A stretch of DNA of 64,000 nucleotides from Corythucha ciliata (Eukaryota; Arthropoda; Insecta; Hemiptera; Tingidae), in contig CM075938.1 of the NCBI GenBank assembly GCA_038030265.1, forward strand, positions 11,261,009-11,325,008, written 5' to 3'. A model generated the notes under the pieces. That model did no database searches, was not told where the DNA came from, and saw nothing but the letters and a program-made list of their open reading frames with translations. Positions within the stretch are counted from its first letter, which is position 1; every line of letters starts with the position of its first letter. Position numbers and translations under genes: made by a program. Shown piece by piece: positions 20,933 to 32,699 of the stretch.

Positions 20933-21560
20933 GAATTTTTCGAGATTTTTGTCATGGTCATTTATGTCTGAGCCGCAAACGTCGCTGTCAAGTTTTCCTT
21001 GCGGATTATTTCATCTACGACCCTTTGAAAGGCTGCCACACCATTGGTGACCCCAAAAGGAATTCGCCGAAATTGGAACAGCTGTCCGTCCGCCTCGAAA
21101 GCAGTGTATATCCTGTCAGCATCATTAATGGGTATTAGATGATATGCACTTCGCAGATCAACAGTGCTGAAAATGTTGAATTGTGCTACCTTGTTTACTA
21201 CTATTTGGTAGAGGGTACACGTCTAACATAGTGTACCTGTTTACTGTGAGGGAATAATCAATCACCATACGCCGTTTGTGATTTTCGTTTGATGTCACAA
21301 GCACTTGAGCCCGCCATGGAGACTTACTGGACTCTATCACACCCTCTTGAAGAAGACGCTTGATTTCCTCTTTGATGAAAGAATTATCGGATGGATTATG
21401 CCTTCTTGATTTGACGCTAATTCGTTTACAGTCTGGAGTCAAATGTGAAAAGAGAGAAGCTGGAGGTACTTTCTCTTCTGCTAATGCACATATTATAATT
21501 AAAGGAGCATTAGGGCCTCCAAATGACAACGACAACTCAAATGACAATGACAACGAAGTC
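20933..21560 (-). pseudogene. Element A: reverse transcriptase fingers/palm, catalytic box lost
   Basis: Minus-strand reading shows EEIKRLLQEGVIESSKSPWR, RRMVIDYSLTVNRYTMLDVYP, the DLRSAYHLIPI region in a shifted frame, and RRIPFGVTNGVAAFQRVVD. Near 20974 the sequence passes from the residues before the YxDD box directly to those after it, so the catalytic box is deleted and the frame shifts. Additional frame breaks lie near 21180-21240. Element C (25058-26415) is a close relative with the box present. Confidence 0.85.
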
Positions 21561-21880
21561 GTAATTAGACTCTTGTGTTGTTGTAAGAGATCATGGCCTA
21601 AGAGCACATCGCAGCATAGATCCCTGAGTACGTAAAGTTTGACTGTAGTGTGTTTATGGCCAGGCAATTTTAAAGTAACAAAGCAATGACCATGACTGAC
21701 GAATGAAATGACGTTGAAGCCATTGTAATTTGTTCCCGACAACGTTGAATTTTCAAATTTAAAGTTCGCGTTAGTGCTTCACTAATGAAACTTATAGAAC
21801 TACCAGTATCGATCAAGGCGGATGCTTTGAAGCCGTTTAACAGTACAGTGAGATGGTAGCCTTTTTTAGACTTGAGGGAG
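21561..21880 (-). pseudogene. Element A: protease segment
   Basis: Minus strand. The aspartic protease motif LIDTGSSISFIS is readable near 21785-21820, with the later DVLLGHDLLQQH motif near 21575-21615. The frame is interrupted between them. Confidence 0.8.
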
Positions 21881-22680
21881 TATAGGAGCTTGCAACAACC
21901 ACAGATACTTGTTCAACGTGACCCTTACAGTTGGACTCGATCGACATACCTTAGAGAAATGCCCCAATTTATTACAGTTTCCGCATTGTGGCGTCCTTGG
22001 CTGGACATTGATCTTTTCTATGATATTGTCGCCCATAAAAAAAGCATGATTTAAAATCGCTAGATTTTTTCGAAGAAACGGAAGCATTCAAATGGTCATT
22101 TTCGGGAATTTCCTGACCAGAATCGAGGTTTGGAACGGACGTGGCGTTCACAGAATAAGAATTACTGTAACCTAATGAGTGTTGTTGAGCTAGTTCTAAG
22201 GCTCGCGCCTGATCAATTGCTTCGGCCAAATTTAGGGAAGACGATTCGAGTAATCTTAATCTTATTTGACTGGAACACAGTCCTCTAATAAAAGCATCCC
22301 TGATAAAGTCGGACCGGTTTTGTTCTGCCGACACAGCTTTAAATTTACATCGATTGGCAAAAATATTTAAAGCTTCCACGTACCTTTCAATATTTTCTCT
22401 GGGCTGCTGCTGTCTTGACTAGAGCTCATGCCGAGCAAATATTTCGTTTATCGGTTTGACGTAAATATTTTTAAGAACCGTTATTGCGTCTATGTACGTT
22501 CCACATCCGAGTATACAATATTGATAAACAGTTGGAGAGACCAAGTTGTGTAAAATTCTCAACTTTTGTTCATCCGAGGATTGAATAGACGCGACAAGAT
22601 TAAGGAAAGTCCGGTGCCAGTGTTCCCATTCGATTGGCTGCCGTTGGCGAAGTAGGGTCGAGATTTAATTTTTCAGGCTG
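21881..22680 (-). pseudogene. Element A: Gag with zinc-knuckle remnants
   Basis: Minus strand. Capsid-like sequence can be read from about 22660 (KPINEIFARHEL, then RQQQPRENIERYVEALNIF), with a TAG at plus-strand 22419-22421 interrupting it. Downstream are a damaged knuckle (CFFYGRQYHRKDQC) near 22040-22070 and an intact second one (CGNCNKLGHFSKVC) near 21945-21990, in different frames. The 5' end and LTR of element A are not recognisable in 22680-22810. Confidence 0.8.
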
Positions 22681-22810
22681 GAGAAGTCGTTCCATATCGG
22701 TATGCGCAATCAATCATGATCGGAAATACGCTTCGCCAGTTCGGTAACCCGACTGTTTAGGTTCTTGGAATTCTAATATTCATGTAGGTATGCGAAAAGG
22801 TTGGGTCGGT

Positions 22811-24656
22811 TTGACAGCGAATTTGGCTTCTTTCTACGAATTTCAGTCTGTCCTAACGTTCCAAGTGTTGATGTCAGCAAAGAGTGTGGGCTGAATATTC
22901 GATGGAGCCCCTGATAGCCGCATCTGGTGTCTCAAATTTTGGAAAATTCGCGGCTAAAATGGAGAAAATGCACCGTCCCCTGTTTCTTTAGGTATTTAAG
23001 CGCACTAATGCGCTGATCGTCAAATGTGCAACTTGCTAACTCTGCAAAATCTTGGGGAAAAGCGTTAATATTCGTGGCTATAACTGCGAGAAAGCGTTGA
23101 TTCGTGGTATGTATCACGATCCAACTTTCAGACCAAAATTGTGAACAAATCGCTGATTCACGGTAATGTATATGTATATGGAGGCCATTTTGGGCTCAGC
23201 CTGCGGGCTAAAAATTGAGAAAACACGCTACTATTTCAGGGCTTTGCAACTGCAAAAAATCGAGGCCAATATTGACAAACGTAACGCTAATTAGGGTTGA
23301 AATTTGGCAAAAATGGAAAATTCACAACTGAAATTGCACATCAAAATTCGCTTATATCGCAGAAATTCACACATAAAATAGATAACAGACACTAATTCAC
23401 TGCAAAAGTAGCGGAAAACGCTATTCAACAGCTAAAATTGAGAAAAATCGCTGCAAATACCTTTTAAAAAAAAACTTAAAAGAAAAAAAATCGCTGCAAG
23501 TACCTAAAACCGCTAAAATGGGATACAAATGAAAAAATAACTAAATCGTAGAAAAAAATTCAAGCTTCAAGGCTCAAACTGGAAAAGAGCGATATCCAGA
23601 GCAGAAAGTAAAAAAAAATTGCTACTGCAAAGCAAAAATATAAACAACAACGCGGCTAAAATTCAAAAAATCTCTAATTTTAGCGCGGCCAAAATTAGGA
23701 AAAACTCTTAAATTTGAGCTCAAATTGAGTAAAAAAATGCTAATTCGCTGCTAAAAATAGAAAACATGGCTAAATCTGCGGCTAAAATCTCTGAAAATGC
23801 CCGTTCGTGGCTAAATTGAGACAATTCGCGAATTCAGGGGCTAGAAGCGCTACTGCGCTGCTAAAATTACGAAGAAGCGCTAGTTCGCGGCTAAGCTTGT
23901 TGAAAATCACCAATTCGCGGACAAAATTTCCAACTTGAATACTCGCCTTCGCGCCTTCTCAAGGCAACCTTCTGGCTAAAATTGAGAAAAATTGTCAATT
24001 CATCTCTGTGTTTCAAAACACCGTTGATTCGCGGCTAGAACTGTGATTAGAAGAGCTTATCTAAAGCTAAAAGTAAATAAAAATGTCTAGTGTGGTGCTA
24101 AAATGTAAACGTATGTTGCTTTGCGGCTAATGTTGAAAAAATCAAGTTTTAGCCTGGCTAAATTAAGGAAAAAAGGCTAATTTTCAGTCAAATTGAGAAA
24201 AAAAAGGTAAATCGGTGCTCAAAATGAAATAAAAATCGCCAATTTGCAGCTAAAATTTCGTAAAACGTCAATTCGTGGCTAAAATTGAGAAAAAGCGCTA
24301 ATTCGCGGGTAAAGTTGAGGAAAGTTACTAATTCCTGGGTGACTTTGTGAAAATTTTCAATTTGCATCAAAAATTGGAAATGTGCCAATTCTCGGCTTCT
24401 AAAGGCGACTTTGACGTTAAAATTGAGAAAAAAGCGCCAATTCATAGCGAATGGTGAGCCAAAAAAATGCAATTTGGCTTTGTGGCTCATAAGAAAAACG
24501 CTTATTTTCGTCTCAAACTGAGAAGTGAGAACAGTGTTAATTCTCTGCTAAAATATTGAAATATTGATAATTTGCAGCTAAAGTGGAGAAAACTCAATAC
24601 AGTGGGCCCCTTGGAGGTATCCGCCCCGGGCCACGACGTGCGCAGGTCCACCAGTG
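22811..24656 (+). repeat. F1 repeat element with recognisable flank and terminal motif
   Basis: The left flank (GAATTTGGCTTCTTTCTACG, then GATGTCAGCAAAGAGTGTGG) matches the left flank of the F1 block at 44229. The body from about 22930 to 24600 is plus-orientation F1 units at ~30-bp spacing, highly diverged, with A-rich tracts. The right end is a G/C-rich segment (CCGCCCCGGGCCACGACGTG) followed by AGGTCCACCAGTG at 24644-24656. The reverse complement of this end opens the block at 30314. The open frame 24188-24490 on the minus strand repeats the peptide theme NFSRELALF because the unit is about ten codons long. Confidence 0.7.
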
Positions 24657-25057
24657 ACTTAAGATATTGTTGAATGGTATTTCTAGTGAAAATTATTTAA
24701 CAACATGGACGAAAAATTAAGGAATTACCCACGAGGGACCCAAAAAATCCGTGGCACTCATCCTTCTCCTCATAATAATTTACTGGGAGGTATTTTCAAT
24801 GCGTTCATGCAGGATTTCGAGACTTTTCTTTCTTTATTTCGTGATAGTAAGTATTTTAGTCTCCCCCCCCCCACCACCACCATAGAAACATTTTTCAAGT
24901 CGAAATTAATTTGTGATGGGTTTCAGTTAAAATTGCTGTTTTTTCGTAGCGGTGTAGGTCTAAATCACCCCTTTTGGGCTGGGGCTATTAAAAGGGACTA
25001 AACGAGCAAATTTTCCAGATTCAGAAGCTACAACTATTTACCAAACAAATTGATTGG
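24657..25057. other. Unassigned spacer
   Basis: Nothing recognised apart from C10 at 24863-24872. It may include the 5' part of element C, but no LTR or primer site is visible. Confidence 0.4.
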
Positions 25058-26415
25058 GTGATTGAATTTTCAGTTTCTTGCAGCCGAATGGTAAGGTTTT
25101 CAAGCGAACTTTTTGGTGGAAATGGACGCAGTCACACAGTCATGACTCATGACTTAGCTTCTGGGGTTTTAGGTTTCCTGGGTAAAATTGATTTTAAAGA
25201 GTCATTGAACGCTCACAACCTCCGCAGTACGAAACACTCTCGAACTCTATACTCCGCAAGAAACGCTATTTGCAACAAATACAGTAAAAAAGGGCATGCC
25301 GTCGTCTGTAGATCACACTCTCATCAAGAATCAACCCCACCGGAATACCGGTCGTCCAAGTCCCGATCATCAAACGCCGTTATCTGTTCAGTTGTCGGTA
25401 GTATTTCTAAAACTATGGTTGCTGCGGCAATCAACGGTCATTCCGTAAGAGCTTTGACCGACGCAGGTAGCTCCTTAAGCTTCCTGGGCCACAAATCCGC
25501 TCTGAAACTCGGGATACCACGGGATGTAAACTCAATCCGACTCTTCTCGATCACTCGTACTGTGACGTGGAACTCTCTCTTCTTCCTGATCTCTGTTCGG
25601 AAGTCATTATAGGTCACGACCTGTTACAGACTCATTCCTCACTTCAAGTCGTTTTCGGTGGTGCAAAAGAAACCCCCTCAACACCTGTTCTTTAGCAGTC
25701 GCTCAAATCGAACCAGCTTCACTTTTCATATCACCTCAAGGCAGACAGCAGTCCCATTGCAACAAGATCCCACCGTCATTCGGTCATTGACATCCATTTC
25801 ATTGAAGCTGAGGTGACTAGTTTACTTGAAGAAGACATCATTGAGCCCAGTTTCTATCCCTGGAAAGCTCAGGTTCTCGTGGTATCTAATAAAAATCACA
25901 AGAAGAGAATGGTGATCGATTACTCAAGAACCATTAATCGCTACACATTACTCGATGCGTATCCTTTTCCACGGATCGAAGACATTGTGAACAACGTCGC
26001 GTGCAATAAAGTCTTCAGGACGATAGATCTAAAAATTGCTTATCACCAAATTCCCATTAAAGAAGCGGAGAAGATCTATACTGCTTTCGAAGCTAGCGGG
26101 CAGCTATACCAGTTCAAACGGATTCCGTTTGGAATGACCAATAGGGTATCGGCGTTCCGGAGGGTCATCGATGGAATTATTCGCTCGGAAAATATCAAAG
26201 ACACTTACGCCTACTTAGATGACGTAACAGTTTGTGGCAAAACCCAAGAAGAGCACGATTCAAATCTCAAGAAGTTTATGTCTGCTGTAAAAAAAAAATA
26301 CAACCTCACTCTCAACAAAGAAAATTCTTGATTCTCTAACACATTGATAAACCTGCTTGGCTACAGCAGTACAAATGGAATTATTAAGCCAGATCTGCCC
26401 GATAAGCCCGATCGA
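25058..26415 (+). pseudogene. Element C: truncated Ty3/gypsy gag-pro-pol, relative of A
   Basis: Plus strand. A damaged zinc knuckle (CNKYSKKGHAVVC) lies near 25270-25310. A protease with ALTDAGSSLSFLG lies near 25450-25490 (DAG instead of DTG/DSG). Reverse transcriptase follows at about 25813-26331, with KRMVIDYSRTINRYTLLDAY, IDLKIAYHQIPIKE, KRIPFGMTN and an intact catalytic AYLDDVTVCG near 26210-26235. Breaks: a frame change near 25610, a disordered 25610-25810, and TGA at 26329-26331 before the thumb, which continues in another frame (INLLGY) near 26345-26370. Coding sequence ends abruptly near 26415 and abuts an LTR-like fragment, so the rest of pol is deleted. Residue choices match element A closely. 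Confidence 0.88.
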
Positions 26416-26417
26416 GG

Positions 26418-26505
26418 TTGATCTGCTGCCCCCCCCCCCTCATAATGTTTGAATGTTTTGATTCAATACAAAAACCTATCGTTCAGTTCAAGATCAATAA
26501 AACCT
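26418..26505 (+). repeat. LTR-like fragment after element C
   Basis: Near copy of 14570-14663, including GATCAATAAAACC and a C11 run at 26429-26439. Its position suggests the 3' LTR of the A/C family brought next to pol by deletion. This is inference. Confidence 0.55.
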
Positions 26506-26519
26506 TTCTAAAGGTCTAG

Positions 26520-27032
26520 TTCAATCATGTAATCTCAGTACACGATACGCCCCCCCCCCCTTCTCACAGTGCACCCGTGGAATGAGAGAGATCACCAACC
26601 GGTCCAACCAAACCAAAACCAATTTCGCAGTTTTAACTGTTGAAAACCCCAATCTTCTGTGAATGAATTCAGTTCAAGCAAAATCAACTATTTTGTTTCT
26701 TCCTGGTCACATAAAACTTAGTCCAAAAAATGAAGATTTGGCAGTGGAAATCAATATTTTGCAGGTTTCAGCAACAAAAATCAAGATATAGCGACATTTT
26801 AGTCGGATGAATATTTTTAGAAGGCTTCCACCCAGTGAAAAATATGACTTTTCAGCTTCTGTGCCTCTACATCTAGCTAGGCATCTAGGCTAGTGGCCTA
26901 TTTGGTGAACATTACTTTTTCGAGGGTTTTTTTGTCCCAGCAGTCGCGATAGAAGGCATACATGGAGGATTATAGCTGCGGTTTGTATCCGCGGAAAACA
27001 AAATTTTGTGGCAGTTTCCCGTAAATTTCCGC
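26520..27032. other. Unassigned spacer before the SINE
   Basis: C11 at 26550-26560. No gene or repeat recognised. Confidence 0.4.
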
Positions 27033-27047
27033 GTGAGTCGAGGTTAT
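27033..27047. repeat. SINE target-site duplication (left)
   Basis: GTGAGTCGAGGTTAT, identical to 27325-27339. Confidence 0.9.
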
Positions 27048-27324
27048 TTTATTTTTTTTGTTGGGGGCGCCGGGCTTTGAACCTCAGCAGGCACCTAAGC
27101 CGCCTCTATTGGGCTTCTACGCCATACTCAGGTCTAACTGTGCACTTCACACCCGTACCACGCGGGCGTTTCGGTCGATGCGCGGTTTGTTGAACGCACA
27201 CCGCCGGGAACCCCCACACGAAGCCGAGTGTGCCGTGTCACAGCTCGTCGCAGCCTTATACCGAACCCAGGGCCTCTGAGTTGCGAAGCGAGCATTGTAT
27301 CCATTACAAATTCGAGGCGCGCTT
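27048..27324 (-). mobile_element. tRNA-derived SINE, minus strand
   Basis: A 277-bp G/C-rich island bounded by an exact 15-bp direct repeat. Read on the minus strand, the head near 27324-27245 resembles a tRNA: D-arm-like TAATGGATACAATGCTC, an anticodon-arm-like stretch, then CCTGGGTTCGGTAT as an internal B box. The 3' end on the minus strand is A-rich (plus-strand TTTATTTTTTTTG at 27048-27060), as expected for a LINE-mobilised SINE tail. SINEs encode no protein and are transcribed by RNA polymerase III from the internal promoter. Open frames at 27008-27367 are incidental. No second copy was found in the window, so family identity is open. Confidence 0.8.
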
Positions 27325-27339
27325 GTGAGTCGAGGTTAT
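27325..27339. repeat. SINE target-site duplication (right)
   Basis: GTGAGTCGAGGTTAT; exact repeat of 27033-27047. Confidence 0.9.
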
Positions 27340-30313
27340 AGCTCAGATTCTGGCCATAGGCGACCAATTTTCACTTCAGAAAAATTGAAGGAACCCGGAA
27401 AACAGGTGAAAGCGCTGGTGACGGTGGGCATACCACTAACTAAAACCCCAACTTTCTTGTAAGTGGGGGTAGAAAAACAAAGTTTGGCCATGTTGCCGGA
27501 CCCACGGTGCTCAAGCGTCTCGGGCACAATTCGGTGGAAGTAGCGCTGCAGCGCGTCGTCGGTGCACTTATTTTCTTCCTTGCCTTATAATTCAAATAGA
27601 AGAGAAAATACGTTGATGGCCGTTTAATGCTCACCCAGCACCACCGTCTAGATCACTCTTCTGTCTGGCAGAATGTTGACCCTACTACTATCCCTACCAC
27701 CCCCTCCCCAACCACAAACTATAGCTGAACTGTTGAAGGTATACCAACTGCCTCAATAATTAACCGCAGCCTAGAGTGACTACTGTTAGACAGGGTCATA
27801 ATATACAAGCCATCTGTGAGGGGTCACACTGTTTCTCGTATGCAGTTTAATTCATTTTGTTGGTCATATCTCATGAAACCTCCTCGGTTTCACGCTTCAA
27901 GTAACCAAATGTTGTGGGGAAGAGAAGAGGCCCGCTTGAACGCTTACCAAAATGTGAATTATAAAGCGCGAGGAAGAGCGAAAAACAAAAACCGACGTCT
28001 CTCCTTCCTTTTCCTGGCAGACGTATAACAATGCACGAGAGGAATAGGCTCGAATGCAGAGAAGAAAAACCATACCAAAAAAAAAAGTCTGGGAAAAATT
28101 CAGGGGCGGGACTCAAAACCGTGTTGACCAGTGCGGAAGAATCGAAAATAAGTACCCCCCCCCCCTTCACCACACACCCCTTTTTGCGACAAAAAAAGAT
28201 GAATAGAGCGTGCATACAAACACGGGAAGTCCCTCTATATACTCCCCACCGCGAGAGAAAAAAAAAGAACCATATTTCACTTTAAGTCCACGCCTTCTAA
28301 CGTATTTATCGAACTGGCAGCGGACAATAGCGCTAATGTACTGGACTTGAAACCTTCTATCCCCCCCCCCCTCTGAACCACTTCGTTGACTGCCACTTCT
28401 TTCTGTACAGCTTCCAGCCTCGTTTCATCACTGAACTGTGGGTGGTTTGCACTGGACACAAGAGAAAGTGTTCGTTGTTGGCATGTTGTGCTGGGTGATG
28501 GTGGCGGGGGGGGGCGGGGTATGTTTGAACGAGTCTTCCTTAGGGTAAAAAGGGGGACAGACAGGATTCACGCTTTAGAATATAGCATGAAGGAAAAAGA
28601 GCGAGGAACGTTTACGCAAAGGGTATAGAGAGTGGGGAAAACCAACCCTTATACCTTCACCCCCTCCGCCTTTGACGGATTGCTTTCGAATAAAATAGCC
28701 TTTCGCTTTTGCCACCCTTTTTCTCCGCGGAGAGTAATAAATAACTGGAATGGAAGGAGAAATTATTGCACACGAGTGGGGGAGGATCTGATAACTTGTT
28801 TGTATGCCGCGATTGTTCCTTGAATCGAACCAAACGGAATATCGAGTTTTTAACTGCATGGTTTATGTCCTGAACCAAATATCTTGTGTGCTTACGAAAA
28901 ATATTGCATCGTTTTTCAATAAGTCACAAATAGCAAAGCTTTCAACGGGAAGAGTCGTTAATGGCCCAACAAATAAAAAAAAATATTGATTTGGAGGGTA
29001 AGAGAATATTATATAGAAAAAAGATGAAAGGAAAAGGTGAGATATAGAAATAACATTCCCCCCCCCCTCTATCCACCCAGCAAGAATAAGAATAAGAAAA
29101 ATGAACTGTCAAGACAATTCACGTTGGAAGATTCTCTTGCAGCTGATGGGGTAGGGCCTAAGGAAGAAGTGCAACCGTAGGTTCAACATTGTTCACAGGG
29201 TTGGTGACGGTTGTGAAGATCTTTGAAAGGGGGAGGGGGTGAGGAACAATTCTTTGAAATCTGTTGTCTTTCAGCTTTATGGATTGTTGAAAAAAAAAGA
29301 AGAGTTTTTCTAAAATGGAAGAAGAAAATGAAGCGAAAATGTAACAAAAGGAAAGGGCAACAATAACGGAAAGAAAGGTTTATTAAAAGAAAGAAAAAAA
29401 TCGTAGAATTCCTTAGGATAATAAAGAGCGCAGCGAAGGATTAAAAACATCTTTGTGTCGGCCTCGAAGATAATTCAAAGAAAACTCAAGGCAATTAAAG
29501 GAACACTCCCTTTCGATGACTGTAAGCAAGCTCCCACGGCCCCTTTGATTAAGTTTTAAGGCTGCGTTTGATATTAATTTTGAAAAAAAAAACCTTTGCT
29601 TTGTTTTAATTGATACCTACCATGTTTTCGACATTACATTGGGCTTAAATAAAATTTAATTATTCACCATGGTTTGAAACAGAAGCATGGGCGTGGGGGA
29701 GATACTTCGTGAACAAAAATAAATAAATGACTGTAAGGATGGAACAAAGCAATAAAGCGCGTAGGATTAGGGTTGAAATTCTGGGAAATTATTACTCGAT
29801 CAATCGGCGAAATAACACGATTATTCCGTCAAGGTATACGAGGGGACCTGATGTGTGTTTGCAATAGCGAATGGCGTTATAATATAATAGAGAAGGTTGT
29901 TGGTATATCGTGCAAAACAAAATCGGAAGCCAGCCCTTTCCAATTCAATTTCACCTTCACGAATATCATTGATCATTGTTAATTTGTTGCTAGTGACGGC
30001 TGTATTAACAAAACTGCGGACACCCCTTTTACTCCGTATTATACACACAGAATTCCCGTGTTACCTCATTTGAACACCGTCCACCTTGCCTCACAAAATT
30101 TTCCCCCGAGCGCACTCTGAATTCAAAATCAACTTTATCGCTTCCTGGAAGAGAATAAGAGAAAATCGTCTGAACGTAGAGCGTAGAGCTTTATCAGTTA
30201 TTGTTTCATTATGAGAGGGTTTCCATGAAGCCCAACAGAACTGAGTGACCAAATGGACACATTTTGTATACAAACCTACCGTGAAAGGAACCTCAACATT
30301 TACATACTTCGAG
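27340..30313. other. Unassigned, apparently single-copy DNA
   Basis: No family recognised on either strand. Runs include C11 at 28155-28165, C11 at 28361-28371 and C10 at 29058-29067, plus purine-rich 29290-29400. Open frames (27816-28028, 28031-28285, 28386-28628, 28632-28823, 29773-29982) lack motifs and are short enough to be chance. Confidence 0.45.
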
Positions 30314-32590
30314 CACTGGCGGACCTACACGTATCGTGGCCCGGGGTGGAAATCTTCAAGAGGCCCCTAAAAGTCTCAGATTATACTACCTAATACAAAC
30401 TTCTATTGGTAACCGCTAAGACCTTTTCCTAATTGTAGCCAAGGCCTTTTCCATATTTTAGGCAAATCACCGCTATTTCCCCAACCTATCCGCCAAACAG
30501 CGCTTATGCCAAGTTTAAGCCGCGAATTTCTCCATTTTACCCGCGATTGAGTGCTTTTTGTCAACTTTACCAGCACATTAGAGCTTTTCGCCGCAATTTA
30601 GCCGCGGATTAGTGGGTTATCCCCCCCCCCCACCTCATAGAAATAAACACGCACTTTTTCTCAACTTTAGCAGCAAAGTAGCTTTTTTATCCTGTGAATC
30701 AGCGATGTTTCTTAACTTTTTCTCGAGTTGGCGTTTTTCACAATTTATAGCATGGACCAGAGAATTAGCACTTTACTCGGTTTGAGCTGAAAATTAGCGT
30801 TTTACTCAATATTAGCCGGAAAATAGCGGTTTTTTCTAAATTTTTACGACAAATTAGCATTTTCTTGTTCACCGTAACCATACGCTACGGACCAGAGTTT
30901 TTTTTCTCAGTTTTAGCCGCGAATTTACTAGTTTTTCACCTCATAGCCATAAATTGGCGCTTTTCCTCAATTTTAGCCTCAAAGTTGACCGAGGAAGCCA
31001 CGAATTTTCTCAATTTTAGCCGTGAATTAGTGAATTTCCCCGTACTTCACCCGCGAATCAGCGCTTTTTCGTAATTTTAGCAGCGTAGTAGCGTTTCTAA
31101 CCCGTAAGTTAGTGAATTCTTATTCATTTTAACCACGAATTGGCGTTTTCCGATATTTTAAGTGCAAATTGGCAATTTTTCCATTTTTGGCAGCGTATTA
31201 TCACTTTTTTTCAAATCAGGCTGAAAATTAACCTTTCTCTTAATTTTAGCCAGAATAATTACTGATTTTCTCAATAATAGCTGCAAATTAGCGGGTTCTT
31301 CTTCATTTTAGCACCGCATCAGCTTTTTTCCAAATTTTAACTATGGATTAGCGCTTCTTCTCAGTTCTAGCTGTGAATCAGTATTTTTTTATTTTTTTTT
31401 GTATTTATAGCCATGAATTAGCCGTTTTTCTCAATTTCAGCCACAAAGTTGCCCTCAGAAGGCGAGATGGCGGATTTAGATATTCTTAAACACTTCATCT
31501 GCAAATTGTTTCCTCAATTTTAGCCGCGAATTAGCACTTTTTTTTCACTTTTAGCTGCGTAGAAGCGTTTTTAGCCTGTTAATTCGCGAATTTTCTCAAT
31601 TTTAGCCACGGATTGGCGTTTTCTTCAATTTTTAGCCGGGAATATCTCTCTGAAAACTAGAGTTTTTATTTGATTTATGCCGGGCTAATTAGTGAATGTT
31701 TTCAATATTAGCCGCGTTTTTTTTTTTTTTTTCAACATTTCAGTCCCACATTGGCATTTTTTTCCTTCAATTTTTGCTATGATTTAGCGTTTATTGTTTA
31801 GTTTTAGCCTCAAAATTTTAGTGATTTTCCCAAATTTTGGCCACGGGTTATCGCTTTTTCTCAATTTTAGCCACGAATTATCGTTTTCCTCATTTTCAGC
31901 CACACAATTCATTTTTAGTAGCGAATTAGCACTTTTTCTCAGTTTGAGTTGAAAATTAGTGTTTTTCCTAATGTTAGCCGCCCTAATTAATACTTTTTTT
32001 TCCAATTTAAGCCGTGTTGTTTTTTAGATTTTAGCCCCGCATAAGCAATTTTTTTCTACTTTCTGCTATGGTTTAGCGCTTGTTCTCAATTTAAGCCTCG
32101 AAGAAGCTATACGGGTTTGCGTTTTCCCAATTTCAGCCGGGAATTAGTGATTTTCTTCATTTTCATATCCGCGAAATAGCGTTTTTCCTCAACTTTATCC
32201 GCGAATTAGTGATTTTTCTCCATTTCAGCTGTTAAATAGCGTTTTCTGATAATTTTGCAGCGAATTAGCATATATTTTCGCCAATTCAGTTTTGAATTTG
32301 CCATTTTGGCCAAATTTTAATCCGAATTAGCGTTGTTTTCGTCGATATCAGCCGCCATGTCTTTTTTTTTATTGTACAAACTTGAATTAGTAGCGTGTAT
32401 TCCCAATTGTAGCCGTGGGTTTGGCCCAAAAACAACACATTTGCATTGTTTTCTACATTTTATCCGCGGAATGGCCGTCATACACTGCGAATCGACGATT
32501 TTTTTCTCAATCGCTACTGACTTCGTGTGCTTGTCGTAAAGCACACTAGCGGATAGCTCTACATTACAGGTCCTAATAAAAAAAATTCCC
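30314..32590 (-). repeat. F1 repeat element, minus orientation, with terminal motif
   Basis: Opens with CACTGGCGGACCT at 30314-30326 and a G/C-rich GTGGCCCGGGGTGG, the reverse complement of the end at 24617-24656. The body from about 30410 to 32560 is minus-orientation F1 (TCAATTTTAGCCGCGAATTA as read on plus). C11 lies at 30621-30631. The other boundary is not sharp. Confidence 0.7.
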
Positions 32591-32649
32591 ACTCGCAAGC
32601 CTGAAAAAAGAAAGAAAGATACAAATTGAAAAACAAGGCCTCAAACAAT

Positions 32650-32680
32650 ACAGGGGCGTAGCCAGGCCTTGGTCCAGGCG
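32650..32680. other. Possible DNA-transposon terminal sequence
   Basis: CAGGGGCGTAGCCAGGCCTT has the look of a terminal inverted repeat of hAT-type elements. GGCGTAGCCAGCCCTTGAT-like words recur at 58628 and 61562. No partner end with matching target duplication was located. Confidence 0.3.
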
Positions 32681-32699
32681 GTGGGCAGAAGATGTGAGA

